DNA of 64,000 nt from Toxorhynchites rutilus septentrionalis (Eukaryota > Arthropoda > Insecta > Diptera > Culicidae). This document shows, piece by piece, positions 47,904 to 59,295 of the stretch (positions within the stretch are counted from its first letter, which is position 1; each line of letters begins with the position of its first letter). A model generated the notes under the pieces. That model did not search any database. It was not told the DNA's origin and was given only the letters and a program-made list of their open reading frames with translations. The DNA lies in contig NC_073744.1 of NCBI RefSeq assembly GCF_029784135.1, positions 31,168,981 to 31,232,980 on the forward strand. The letters are read 5' to 3'. A program made the translations under genes and the position numbers.

Positions 47904-48050
47904 ATGAAACCACAAAAAATATCAACAAAAACATCAAACATCAAAACTTCCCAAGTGGAACATTTGACGGAGTTCATAGAGAAACATTCGGATCTCGCCC
48001 GAAATTTGCTGAATGCCCCTGAGGCGAAGAGGACTTGTCACAAATTATAA
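47904..48050 (+). pseudogene. 48-residue zeste/Myb-SANT-like fragment
   Basis: The peptide TSQVEHLTEFIEKHSDLARN, then LLNAPEAKRTCHKL, resembles the first helices of insect zeste-type Myb/SANT DNA-binding domains, which often occur with Harbinger-type elements. It ends in TAA where the domain should continue. Recognition is from pattern only. Confidence 0.4.
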
Positions 48051-48523
48051 TTATTACATCTCACAAATTGTGAACTATGACAGTTTAACAAATGCACCTA
48101 ATGAACGAGGGATCCCGGTGCGAAAAGTTTCGGATTGAAAAAAAATACATGTGTTCTTCTTCCGTATGCCTTAGAATGGGTATATGAGTACCATTACAAT
48201 ACCGGGTGTCCTAAATTTGTCGAATAAATATTGCTTTGTTTCATTAAATGATGTTGTATCCGATTCGCTCCATTCTTCGCATAAGCTTCTTTCCAGCATC
48301 ATTTCATTGAACACTGATGGAACTGTTGGTTAAGTCATGTAAAAAGTTTCCTCCTTCATTACATTATTTCGGTACTCCCAGAAACCAGAAGGTTCAAAAC
48401 GACCGCTAATTTTGAAGCAGAAGGAATAGCAGTGCTTCGGATACACGGAACACGGTTGTATCCAAAAAATTTTCAATTTCTTCTCGGCCAAGCTGGAAAT
48501 GCTGCCGAAATCTTGAAACAAAA
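48051..48523. other. non-coding stretch
   Basis: No recognisable domain in any frame; the sequence leads into the MITE at 48524. Confidence 0.35.
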
Positions 48524-48783
48524 GAATTGAGGGGCTTAGAAAGGGTGTAAGTGATTTGATCGATTTCTCTACATCGACTCTCTCTTTTGGTCATAACTTA
48601 GCTGCAAATACATTCCGTACTGTATTTGGCAATGTGGAAGATAGGTCAGAACCTCATCTATCGGACTCTATAACAAACTTAAATTGGAACGTTTTTGCAG
48701 TTGAGTTATTAACTAAAGAAAAAGTTGATGAAGAGAAATCGATCAAGTCACTTACACCCCTTGCATTCTGAGTCCCTCAATTA
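48524..48783. mobile_element. MITE-like inverted-repeat element, about 260 bp
   Basis: AATTGAGGGGCTTAGAA plus GGGTGTAAGTGA-TTGATCGATTTCT on the left is inverted on the right (AGAAATCGATCAAGTCACTTACACCC, with CTGAGTCCCTCAATT). The segment 48830-49030 is a diverged relative (TTTGATCGATTCTCTTCACC). No clear target duplication. Confidence 0.55.
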
Positions 48784-51700
48784 TTATCATTTATATTGAA
48801 AACGCAAATAAGACAATATCTAGATCAACATGTCAAAAGGGTCTATCTTCTTTGATCGATTCTCTTCACCGTCTTTCTCTTTCGATAACCACGGCCTTTC
48901 AGACAGATTTTGCTCCAGTTTTACCAGGTAGTTTGATAAACGAGGTCCCCTTTCACACTCCTTGTCGTCGAACACATCAGGAAATCCTGTTACTGCTGAG
49001 TTATTGATGAAAGAGAATGTAGATGATTGATATCTCATCAATGGTTATTCTAATTGGTATTATTATATAGCGCATTTCATTAACTTATGTAGCAGTCGTG
49101 CTACAAGTTCAAATATTTTTGAAGGGTAGCAGTCCAAATAAAACGGACATCTTGCACACAACGATGTGCATAAGTTGTACGCAATCGTTGTGTGGTTGGA
49201 CGCAAAGGCAGCGAATGTTCCGTCACACACATCTTTTGGGGTCGAGTGGATGAAGAACCTTGCAATCGGGCCACTTATGCGCGGCTTAGCGAGAGTTTCG
49301 AGTCAGGTTTCGAGAGGTGATTCTGAATCTCGCGAGAATACTGACTCAACCTGACTCATGAGAGCGGACAATCGCTTCTTTGCTCTGTTTCGAACTGTGG
49401 GCTGAGGGAAGTTGGCGGATTTGAAAAGAACATTATTTGCTTTAGCAAATATTGTTCTCCCGGGGGCAAAGATCGGGCAATGATTGGGTTCTGAGGAACT
49501 GAGGACTTTTGCTCACCCATGTCAACCTGATTCGTGGAACAGGCAGGAGTACGTGATATTTTTCGTTGTCGCGTCGCGGTGTGTTTAACCTTGTAAGACT
49601 CGTTAAATGATTTTGTTCAAATGTAGTTAGTCATTTTTGGTTTTTCCTTTGTTCTTATAGAATGGTGATCAGGAATTTAAAATAATTATTCCTTAGTGTT
49701 TGTGTTATGAGAAATATTTCCAAAAGGTAAATTATAAAAATTATATATAGGGAAGGCATGAATTTAAATGCGTCGAACAGCCATTCGATGGCTTTTTTAT
49801 TAGGATTTTAAAATCCAGAGGATCTCGGCTGACCGGAACTGCTATTTCCGGTTTTGTGCTCGACGCACCGCAACATCACCTCGTACCATCGTTGACCGCA
49901 CTTCTACCCCACGTGTTGGGTTGGAATTCCCGACACGAACGATCATTCATCGGAAGGATGCTGCTACACCAATACAGCGCTTCAGCCAGAGCCATCCAAC
50001 GCGTGAGTACCCTAACCCTATAAATACATGGCCATGTGGGTGGGTACTTAATGAATGAAATTCTATGGAGTGATCACATGACATAAAGGTATAGCAGTGC
50101 GGATGAATGGAGGCCGGTTCGTCGTTTAGTAGTTAGAAATTTTGAATAGGGAAAATAAATGTGAATATAATAAATTAAAGAATAAATGTTTTGAGTTCAA
50201 AAATGTTACAGTTAATTTTGTGGAGATATTCTAATGTTTGGAGAAAACCTGTCCTCGGAAGTGATTGGGAAGGTTTGGGCAGCAGGAGGAAGACGCTTTG
50301 GTGTGCGTATCAGTGCCCCCGGTAGAATCCTCAGACTTTCTCTCGTTTGTGTTGTTGGAGACAGAGCAGAGAAACGGGAACGCGAGGTGTAGGTGTCAGG
50401 AGGAGTCAGCTATTTGTGGGTTTCGGGATCGATTCAAGAATCCGCCCTGAGGTCGGAATTCTTTCCGGGCAGACAGCGAGTGAGTGGCCCTCTTACGAGG
50501 TGGCGCTTAAGCCACTCACTTTGAATCCCGTGTGACGGAACTGGTAGCTGCGCTTCCAGCGCGCTACGCTTACCAAACTAAATTTTATTAGTTTAGCAAT
50601 AACAATTGGCTTGATAAGCCGTTGATTGAGTGAATATAGCCAAATTTCTTCCACAAAAACGGAAATGTGATAACTCAATTTGTTTATTTCAGCTTTGAAG
50701 TTTTGGTTGTAACTCAAGCCATGTCCATAAAACTAATTATCGAAAAAGTGTGTAACCGGAAAACCTTCGATTTGTGAAGTGGTCGTTTGAAAGATCTATG
50801 TAAATCTATGGTATAGTATAGGTCCAAAATAATAGAAATACAATGGAATACAATCATTTGAATTCTCGTGCGCAAATGAACTTCTAGACACAATATGTAT
50901 TCAGACCGCTTGAAGTTCTCCAGATTTTGAAGTAAAAATCACTTCGTCGTTCAATTCATTCCATATACTTGTGGATTTTCTGCTTGGATAAGTTTGAAAA
51001 AAGTGAGTGAATGACCCTGAGATAAAAGTCTCCGTTGATTACTAAGAACAAAAGCAAACAAGTGACACTGATAAAAAAAGCGAGCATGACACTGAGACAA
51101 AAGTTCTACTTCTTTTGACGATATTTTCTGCCAATAGCTAGATTTTTTCTCGAAACAATATCTCTAAAATTCACATGCGCTATAATATTGAAATATCTTT
51201 ACAGTCTCTTGGTCACGATCGCTGTCGATAAAAAAACATTTCATTTTGAATTTGTTTGTCGATCTTTTTTTATCTTTGCAATTGGCGATCTAACGCAAAA
51301 CGTAAACGATCGGTGAGACATCTGGATTTTGTTTTTGAACTAAGAAAATGATGCTAATGAAACCTAAAACTCAAAAACAAATCACGTATATTTTACTTCC
51401 GTGCTTTCCAAGGTACTTCTTACATACAGGAATAATGCATTTTTCTACTTGTTTTTGATTGTGCTCTCGAATTTCCTTCTTTAATTCAATCATTGTCAAT
51501 ATTTATACAGTTTTCACTACTGAAAGAGGTAAACAAATAACATGTTATACATGAAACTGCGCAGAATTAAATTTCTTCAAAACTCATTGCAATCAAATAA
51601 TCTTTTATGATTATAACATTGTAATTTATGGAAAGAACTACAAACCTCACATAAACTCACATTGCAAAATTTAAAACCATCATCACTTTCACCTCAGCGC

Positions 51701-52919
51701 CGCCTAGGTGTAGATTTGTACGTTAGATCGCCAATTGACGAATTTACGCAAAGCTGAATCAGCTCATGCTACATCTACATTAGATCTCAGAACCACAAAA
51801 GTGAGGGTGTTTATTTATTTTACGCACTGAAAAGCAAGATTCGGTTGTGATTATTCATTTTATTTCAATTTTGATTCATTTCAGTCATTGAATGTCGTCA
51901 GTATATGGTAAGAATGTTGGAGTTTTGTATATTTACGACTATTTCAACACGCGATTTGACCAAAGTCATATATAATCTTTGAAAATTTTAAGTTTGATAA
52001 TGCACACCGGTTATCAATACTATGGAGAATTGCGATGAAATCGATATCATATCAAATTGGCTGATATAATTGATTATGTAGGGGCCGATACGAGAAGGAT
52101 TTGCAGTATTTTAGCGCAAAACACCCTATTCATCGTTTACTTAGTAGAAAAAAAAATAAAGTTACAATACTTATAACAAGCCATTCCTCGTAATATACAT
52201 AATAAATTATAAAATGATGATTTTCTAATCTTTTCAGCGTGGAAAAAATACTTGCATTCGGGAAATTTGAAGGAAAAATCGGATTTTTCTAACAAATTTA
52301 AACGAATTTCATATTAAAAAAAACAAAACATCCTCATTTTACTCGCTGCGCCATCTGGTTGTAAATCCAACGTAAATTCGTCAATAGCCGTTCACTTTAC
52401 TTTGTTTACGAACCCAAAATTTTTACTCTTCAAGACAAATTTCTCTCGAAATCTAGTACACTAAAAATAATAACTCGAAAAAGATACATAATGCCAAATT
52501 TAATTCGATTTGAGTTTGAAAATGCGGAATGCCACCCCTGATAGAGATTAGGTTTCCGAGCTTTCCGAGTTCTGGACCCAAATTGTTCGGACTTAGTTCG
52601 AAACTCTTTGAATCGGTCTTGTTTATGATAGATCAAAGCTGGAATTTATTGCATTTAGTTTAGTAACAATTTGTTTCCAAATTTTATAATAAAACTAACA
52701 ATTATAATTTCGTTCTAAAGTTCCTTGCAGATGCCGCTCAAATAACGACGGATTATTTTTCAAACATATAGCTCCCGAAGTTGTCTGCGATCACTTAGTA
52801 AACATACCTAATTTTCAGCGGCGGGATTTTTGCGCTCAGTGCAGTGTTCCCAACACAAATTTTGGTCCGAACTTGAAAGTCGCCACCAGACGTCGACACT
52901 GTACATCTGTCATCGAGAA
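48784..52919. other. long non-coding stretch between the zinc-finger paralogues
   Basis: Only the MITE relative near 48830-49030 is recognised. The segment 49080-50560 is more GC-rich and could hold long-terminal-repeat or old gene remnants, but no domain or paired repeats were found. GCGGAATGCCACCCC near 52520 is the inverse of 43451. Confidence 0.35.
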
Positions 52920-53026
52920 TTGGTTTGTTTTGTTTGCTTCAGAAATATTTAGTTTTAGCATTTGTGCTGTAACTGGACAATTTTGAGCATTGATTTGACT
53001 CGAACAAATAATATTGGAGAAGTGAT

Positions 53027-54563
53027 ATGGCTTATGTTAGAAACAACCTGTAAGTATATTGGGAAATATTTGGTAAACCTCCGCAAGCCGAAATTTACTC
53101 CTACGGTTACGTCGAGTTGGCCTATTTTTTATTCTATTTACCAAAGCATAACAAGACATGCTTCGGTTATTCTTAAATAACAATTTATTATGTATCGAAC
53201 AAATAGTTGCAAAAATATCGGTGATAGTTTAAATGACACTGATGTTTGGCTATAATTCATACCAACAGGTACCAGTGCAGCTTTTGCTCCAATACATGCA
53301 ATGAGCGATTCCATCACGTGCTGGTCCCCTTTCACCAAGAACAGAAACTAAAGACCGTCCTGCAGAAGTTGAACAATTTCACTTCTCAGTTGACCAGTTA
53401 TCCTACATGCGACAAATGTCGCCAAGAATTCATAACCGTCCACAACATTCCTGAGAGCTGTTTCCAAATTTTGCCCAGCACCAATTCGACTGATGATATC
53501 AAGATGGATCCAGAGTTAATGATTGAAGGCCACGAGCTGCCGGGTAACGGAAACATTTTTGAGACAGATCCAATAGTTGATATTGGGTCAATTGAACAGG
53601 AAGCCGACAAACAAATCAATGGAGAAAATGGAGAAGTATTCTACATCAACGAAATGGACGAAGAAGACAACAGTGCATCAACAATTCCGAATGCTAGAAC
53701 AAATACACAAAGAAAAAATGATTTGGATTCTTCACAGAAGGAAGTTTGCTTATCTTCAATCCGCCAGAAACGTAAGAAAGGCTTCGCGGACAATAGTTCG
53801 ATGAAAGACCAAAAAATGGTGGTTACAAACGGATGAGTATGTACTGATCTGAATCTATGAATCTGTTTCAGGATGGAAACCATTTAAATGTGATATGTGT
53901 AAAAAAACATTCACCGCAAAACACAGCGTTAGAGTGCACATGCGAGTTCATACGGGTTGGTAAAACAAAAGTTCTATTCCATAAACCATTTAGAAGGTTC
54001 ATTTATTTGCAGGTGAACGACCCTTTTCGTGTTCACATTGTCAGAAAACATTTAAGGAATCCTCAACGCTCCTAAGGCACATTCGAATTCATACGGGTAA
54101 GTAGTATATGTTTTACTATGATAAATTATCCAGCAGAGTGTTTTTGCAGGTGAACGTCCCCATTCTTGTCCACATTGTCCGAGAACATTTATACAACATT
54201 CAACACTCCAAGACCACATACGAAGCCATACGGGTTGGTTAAAACTGTTTCATTCAATAACCCATTCAAAAGAGTCATTCCGTTGCAGGTGAACGTCCCT
54301 ATTCGTGTTCACATTGTCAGGACGCATTTAGTAATAATAAATTGCTCAATTATCATATGCGAACAACTCATCCGGGTATGTTGGAAACGAATAAACGGAG
54401 AGATAAAAGTTTGGATGATTCGCTGGAGGAAGATCTCATATGGTTACAAACGGGTGAATATTTTTTTTCCAAATCGTTGATGTGTAAGGTTCAATCGCTG
54501 GGGCTTTGCGGAGCCGCCAATTCTGTGTTTGTTTACATTATTCAATTTATAGTCTATGGCTAG
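53027..54563 (+). CDS. ZAD/C2H2 zinc-finger protein, four fingers, one per exon (Z2)
   Basis: Paralogue of Z1. Inferred exons: 53027-53049 (MAYVRNNL start), 53269-53771, 53872-53955, 54013-54096, 54150-54233, 54289-54563; 1053 nt, 350 residues. Exon 1 joins exon 2 as CT-G TAC (LYQCSFC), forming the ZAD-like cysteine pairs. Exon 2 ends at AAAC before GTAAGA and joins GATGGAAACC in frame. Fingers CDMC-HMRVH, CSHC-HIRIH, CPHC-HIRSH and CSHC-HMRTTH occupy exons 3-6. Introns between fingers are 53-57 bp, phase 1; intron 1 is 219 bp. After finger 4 and its acidic tail (ending WLQTG) the sequence leaves Z1 homology at the former donor and the frame reads on to a stop at 54563, so the second finger block is lost. 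Regulator role is inferred from domains. Confidence 0.78.
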
Positions 54564-55103
54564 AAGGTTTCAATCGATTACTCATGGTTTACTCTAGGTT
54601 AAGGGGCAACAAGTTTGTGGGACTTGTCAAGTTTGGGATATGGAAATGGGAGAATATTGTCTCAACCGAAAGTTGCCACACGTACTGTAGCGTTGTGGCT
54701 GTGGACGACAGTGAGATTAGGGAACAAGACAAACAAACTAATAACGAAAAAGAAGATCACAAAGGCATTCATTTCTTATGCTAGGCGTCGTGCACAAATT
54801 ACGTAACGCGAGAAGAAGTCAAGGCTTCGTTACTTATTGTGACATGGGAAGGAGGGGGGACAGCCGTGATCGTTACAAAACAAAATTCAATTTTTTATCT
54901 TAAATACATTCACGCGCCCCTGTATGTTTGAACAGCTAGCTTAGATTCTGGCACCGAATGAGATGTGTATCCTGAGCTAAAATGACAGAGCACGTGTTGT
55001 TACAGCCAGTAAGCAGGCACTGATTAATACATCTCGAATATTGCGTTAATCTACCGAATCATGATGTTGTCATGTCTGTTAAACATAAGCATATTCCGTT
55101 TGT
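54564..55103. other. 3' flank of Z2 with repeat family R2
   Basis: 54840-55100 aligns with 41590-41780 and continues after the LINE fragment at 56604. 54564-54840 is non-coding with no polyadenylation signal that I can single out. Confidence 0.45.
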
Positions 55104-56491
55104 TTTTTTTTCCAAAATATATATTTTATTAAGGCACATGTGGCGTTAGCCTGACGGGGCCGGGAGTCCAATATTTTGACAATTTTTTTCTTACAACTAT
55201 GTTAGTAATATGTAACCGATTACTCGCGGTTGGCTCGAGGTTAGTATTACAAGTGTTCTCATAATTGGTATGTTGCAGTCTTCGATGCTCTGTACGTGTG
55301 CCCAACACGGGATACTTCCTATTGGGATGCAGCTGACCATTAATCAGCAGCGCCCCTCTCGTCTGTACTCCATATCTAGCGTGGTGCGTCTTTCTCGACT
55401 CGAGGAATCCAGGATAGAATGGTCACTTGCCGGCGCAATCATCAGCTCGTGTAGAGTTGTCATGAGCGGTACAACCTTTGGCTCTTGTTGAATGATCAGA
55501 GGACTGCACAACCTTCGGCCCGTGCATCTGTAAAGAGTGTGTGTATGTATTGCCGCGACTAAGTAAAAGTTTATCGATCGGATAGGAGGGATATGAAACG
55601 GGGACACAACTTAGGAAACATCATTAAACGTTGACATCGGCGTTTCTGAGGAACAGGTATAGATGAAGCAGTAGATCAGGATCCCGGCTACCTAAGATAT
55701 CCCGGACGGGGATATCCGATTGTCTGCCGTGTGCTCTCAGTGCTCTAAAGAGCTGAGAGCGAGCAGCATGGAACCGGATACACGACCAGACAACATGCTC
55801 GATGTCGTGGTAGCCATCGCCACAATCACAAAGATTGTTTGCTGCGAGCCCAATGCGATAGAGATGCGCGTTTAGGTTGTAGTGATTGGACATAAGCCGA
55901 GATATCACGCGAATGAAATCACGACCTACATTCAATCCCTTGAACCATGCACTCGTCGAGACCTTAGGGATAATCGTGTGTAACCAACGACCGAACTCAT
56001 CACCACTCCACATGCGCTGCCAACTTACGAGCGTATACTGACGAGGAATGTGGAAAAATTCATTATAAGCAATTTGCCTTTCAAAAAGTGTGCCTTCTAA
56101 AGCGCCCACCTTAGCTAGCGAGTCCGCTTTCTCATTCCCCGGAATCGAGCAATGAGAGGGAACCCATGCTAAGGTAATCTTGAATAAACACTCATTGGTT
56201 GTCTTATTCTTGTTAGGAAATAAGATGAGCGTTTATCAACTTTCATTGAGCGGATTGCCTCTATTGAGCTGAGACTGTCTGAAAAAATAAAATAGTGGTC
56301 GATGGGCAATGTTTCAATGATCCCTAATGCATAATATATCGCACCCAGTTCAGCGACATACACGGAACAAGGATCTTTAAGTTTGAAAGAGGCACTGGAA
56401 TTTTCATTGAAGATGCCGAAGCCAGTGGACCCGTTTATGAAAGAACGTCAGTAAAGAACATTTTATCAGATCTAACTTTCCCATATTTAAA
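55104..56491 (-). mobile_element. 5'-truncated LINE fragment, second I/LOA-like family
   Basis: A minus-strand LINE 3' end: the RNase H part, C-terminal Cys/His region, a 3' UTR (about 55104-55623) and an A-tail (T's near 55104). ATTCCGTTTGT at 55093-55103 and 56592-56602 is the target-site duplication. The duplication also encloses 56492-56591, which is not LINE sequence but a copy of nearby DNA. It lies in repeat R2, whose intact form is at 41590. Confidence 0.8.
55624..56490 (-). pseudogene. LINE ORF2 remnant: RNase H and C-terminal domain
   Basis: From 56490 the minus strand shows KYGKVRS, then YVAELGAIYYALGI and FSDSLSSIEAIRSM (RNase H), and from 56109 an open 161-residue stretch with WLHTIIPKVS, FIRVISRLMSNHYNLN and CDCGDGYHDIEHVVWSC, ending at 55624. 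A frameshift and a deletion near 56110-56190 remove part of the PSH/GNERAD region. It is clearly homologous to, but distinct from, the LINE at 1593-7721. Confidence 0.8.
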
Positions 56492-56593
56492 TGTTACATA
56501 GGAGGGATCGCATTTTTAGCGTTACGTAATTTGTGTACCATGCCCTAAACCTAGTGATCCCCGATTTTTGAAATTAATCGTTCATCAGCTAAT
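56492..56593 (+). repeat. 100-bp copy of 57328-57430 at the LINE 5' junction
   Basis: It starts TGTTACATAGGAGGGATCGC and ends TTCATCAGCTAAT, differing from 57328-57430 at about three positions. It includes the junction between host DNA and the hAT MITE at 57388, so it was copied after that MITE had inserted. Confidence 0.8.
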
Positions 56594-57001
56594 TCCGTTT
56601 GTTGTCGCAGGAGGCAAAATGAAGCTAGGGTATCTCGGTCATGTTGAAGCAGTTCAATACAGTAGTCCAATGCACAAACGCATTTTCTCATGGGCTCGAT
56701 TCAACAGGGTGTGCTAGCTGCCTGAATCCGAGATTATTCTGTATCAAGGAATAATCAAGTCAAGTAATCATAATTAATATGTGTGGAGGACCAGACGACA
56801 AAATCTTGTTTGACAAAGGTCATAGATATTTTCGATATATCATTGAAATCACTTAAATATTCGTTGCTTCAAATGCTCCAGACATGCCTTCAACCGAGTT
56901 GAACATCAGGTGGCTCCTCTTTCCAGGAAGTTATCAGGTTCAATGTTTCCCCATGAACATGGGGGATCTCACTTGGATGTAAAAACTCAAAACAAGGGAC
57001 C

Positions 57002-57143
57002 CGGCAAGCTCTAGAATACGCGTGACCACAGTGCAAGACGGGAGGAATTTCTTTGAAGAAAAATCTCCCGGCTAGAACGGGAATCGAACCCGAACCCACG
57101 GTATGAAAATGAGGGACGCTAACCACTTGGTCACGGGAGTTCA
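57002..57143 (-). mobile_element. Feilai-like SINE fragment (copy 3)
   Basis: The minus strand reads CCCGTGACCAAGTGGTTAGC, B box GGTTCGATTCC, and the first part of the body up to CTCTAGAGCTTGCC-like sequence, where it stops. It is more diverged than copies 1 and 2 and lacks the 3' tail. 56604-57001 is R2 remainder plus unrecognised sequence. Confidence 0.7.
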
Positions 57144-57387
57144 AGGCACTACTTGCATATAAGAAACTTTCGTATGAACATTTGATTATTTTACGTTGAT
57201 ATTTTCATTACTTAAAAAAAGCTATAGTATTATGAAAATTTTCAAAGGAATTTGACTTTGTGTACCGATTATGTTAGCATTACGTTACATAAGGGTGAGA
57301 GGAGGGAGTTTGTCTTGCGTTACTTAGTGTTACATAGGAGGGATCGCATTTTTAGCGTTACGTAATTTGTGTATCATGCCCTAAACC

Positions 57388-57872
57388 TAGCGATCCCCGA
57401 ATTTTTGAAATTAATCGTTCATCAGCTAATCGAATAGTTTTCAGCAGTTTGTTATTCGATACGATTCACCGACCCAAATAATCGATTGATCGCAAAATTG
57501 AAAGAAATAATTAGTTAGACTAGTATTTCTCGTTTGCTAGAAAGCCATATGGAATCAAAAAAAAAGTTCATTTCACCTGAAAATCAATTATTATCCTTTA
57601 CGCTCCCCTAAAGTCGTAAACGAGGCTCAATTCGCATTGACGGCATTGAGCTTCGTTTATGAACTTAAGGGAGCGTCAAAGATAATGATTGATTTTCAGG
57701 ATAAAACTGCAGCGGCCGTACGTTTTTTTCTCTCTGCGTTTGGATCGATTAATCGACGTAAATTATTCGTTCGCTTCGATTATTGGTTGTGCAGTACTCG
57801 TTCGGTTAATAATCGATTTATGGAGTAGGTATTCGATTAATCGATTAACCGAACGATTATCGGGGATCACTA
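57388..57872. mobile_element. hAT-like foldback MITE, 485 bp
   Basis: TAGCGATCCCCGA at the left and TCGGGGATCACTA at the right are terminal inverted repeats, flanked by the 8-bp duplication CCTAAACC at 57380-57387 and 57873-57880. A second inverted repeat lies inside (CCTGAAAATCAATTATTATC against GATAATGATTGATTTTCAGG), so the whole element can fold on itself. No coding capacity. Confidence 0.88.
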
Positions 57873-57880
57873 CCTAAACC

Positions 57881-58763
57881 TTTTCACAAAAACAAATCGA
57901 CTGCATATAGCAGACGTCGCGAGTTCCCAACACGTTCCTAATAGAAACATAGGGTTGTTTTCTTTCGGCCTAAAGGGTTTTCAGAAGCTGAGACGAGACA
58001 TGACAATAGGGGGCCGATTCCGGACCACTTTTTCTGTCAAACTCGGACCACTTGTAACTCGACTCCTGATTGGTTGATGAGGAAAACAGTTGACAAAGAT
58101 AAATATACTAAAATGGGATTTTCAACATTTTCACAGTGTTGCCAAATATATTCAAAATTGACTAATAGTTGCATTCATATTTCAATTTAGCGAAAATTTC
58201 TATTATGGATTCTTTGTACATTTTCGTTTCTGTTACGTCCTGTGTTCAGTTCCCGAAGAGAGGGAAACATTGTACGGTACTGTTAGTTTTTGAACGATGT
58301 CAGAGTTGAATTATAAGGCCTTATTTCCGTATACACTTCACGGTGAAAACGAAATGAAGTGTATCCGCGATGACAAATATACAATGTTGACACCTGGAAA
58401 CAAAATTAGTTTTTAACAAGGCTTACTACTCTCACCACATCAGATTAGCCGGCCCGAAGGCAGTTTTAAATTTGTCAAAATCTGAATGAAAATGTTTACT
58501 TGGCGTTGTTTATTCACTTGAAGCACGTCTTTCTTACCATAACATAACCCATTTTCTATACACTTTCCGATATTCTCATTAAAATATATAATTATCTCAA
58601 ATATATAATTATCTCATATATATCTTATCATATAATTATCCGATATTCTCAATTAAAATATAAAATTATCTTCAGATACCATATGAAGATAACAAAGTTT
58701 TCCATTCACATTGAACATTAATACGATACGAGTTAATTTTCATTCAATTCATGTATTTCAACA
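57881..58763. other. non-coding stretch before LINE copy 3
   Basis: AT-rich; ATATATAATTATCTCA words repeat near 58580-58640. No gene or bounded element is seen. Confidence 0.4.
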
Positions 58764-59295
58764 TCATTCTTCGGCATAAGCTTCGAGTAACCGGTCATGT
58801 GCTGTGAGCGTCTCCGTTAAAGCATTGTTTTCGGTTACCGTTGGCTGTTTTTTTTTATCGCCCGGGTGTGCTTTTTTCGCGCGTTTTCGAACTGTTCGAG
58901 ATATCGTAAAACGCAGTGTGAACTCGGAATTAGTGAGAAGCAGAATCATCAAAGCCTGGCAAGGCCAGCCGGCTTTCAGTTTTCGCCGATTTGTCGCCAT
59001 CGCAATCGAAGTCGGACATCGGTGCTCAGTTGCACGCACACAATACCAGCGCGATTCGCTGCTCACTTACAGCAGTGTGAAGGAGAGCATCACTTCTTAG
59101 TGGTGTGTGATAGTGCCGAGCGCTCAAGCGCTCCGATTGAGAAGCAAGCAGCGGTTGCCAGTTCATCAGCACTGGGGTGCATTGTGGTGAATAGAAATAA
59201 ATAAGATATAAGATTTATTTTTTTTTATTTTTTTTTATTTTTTTATTATTATTATTATTAAAACAAAATATTAGATTATAAGTACCGATTACAGA

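Noticed and set aside
49080..50560. Possible LTR retrotransposon remnant
   Set aside because: GC-richer composition only; no paired long terminal repeats, primer-binding site or gag/pol motif was found.
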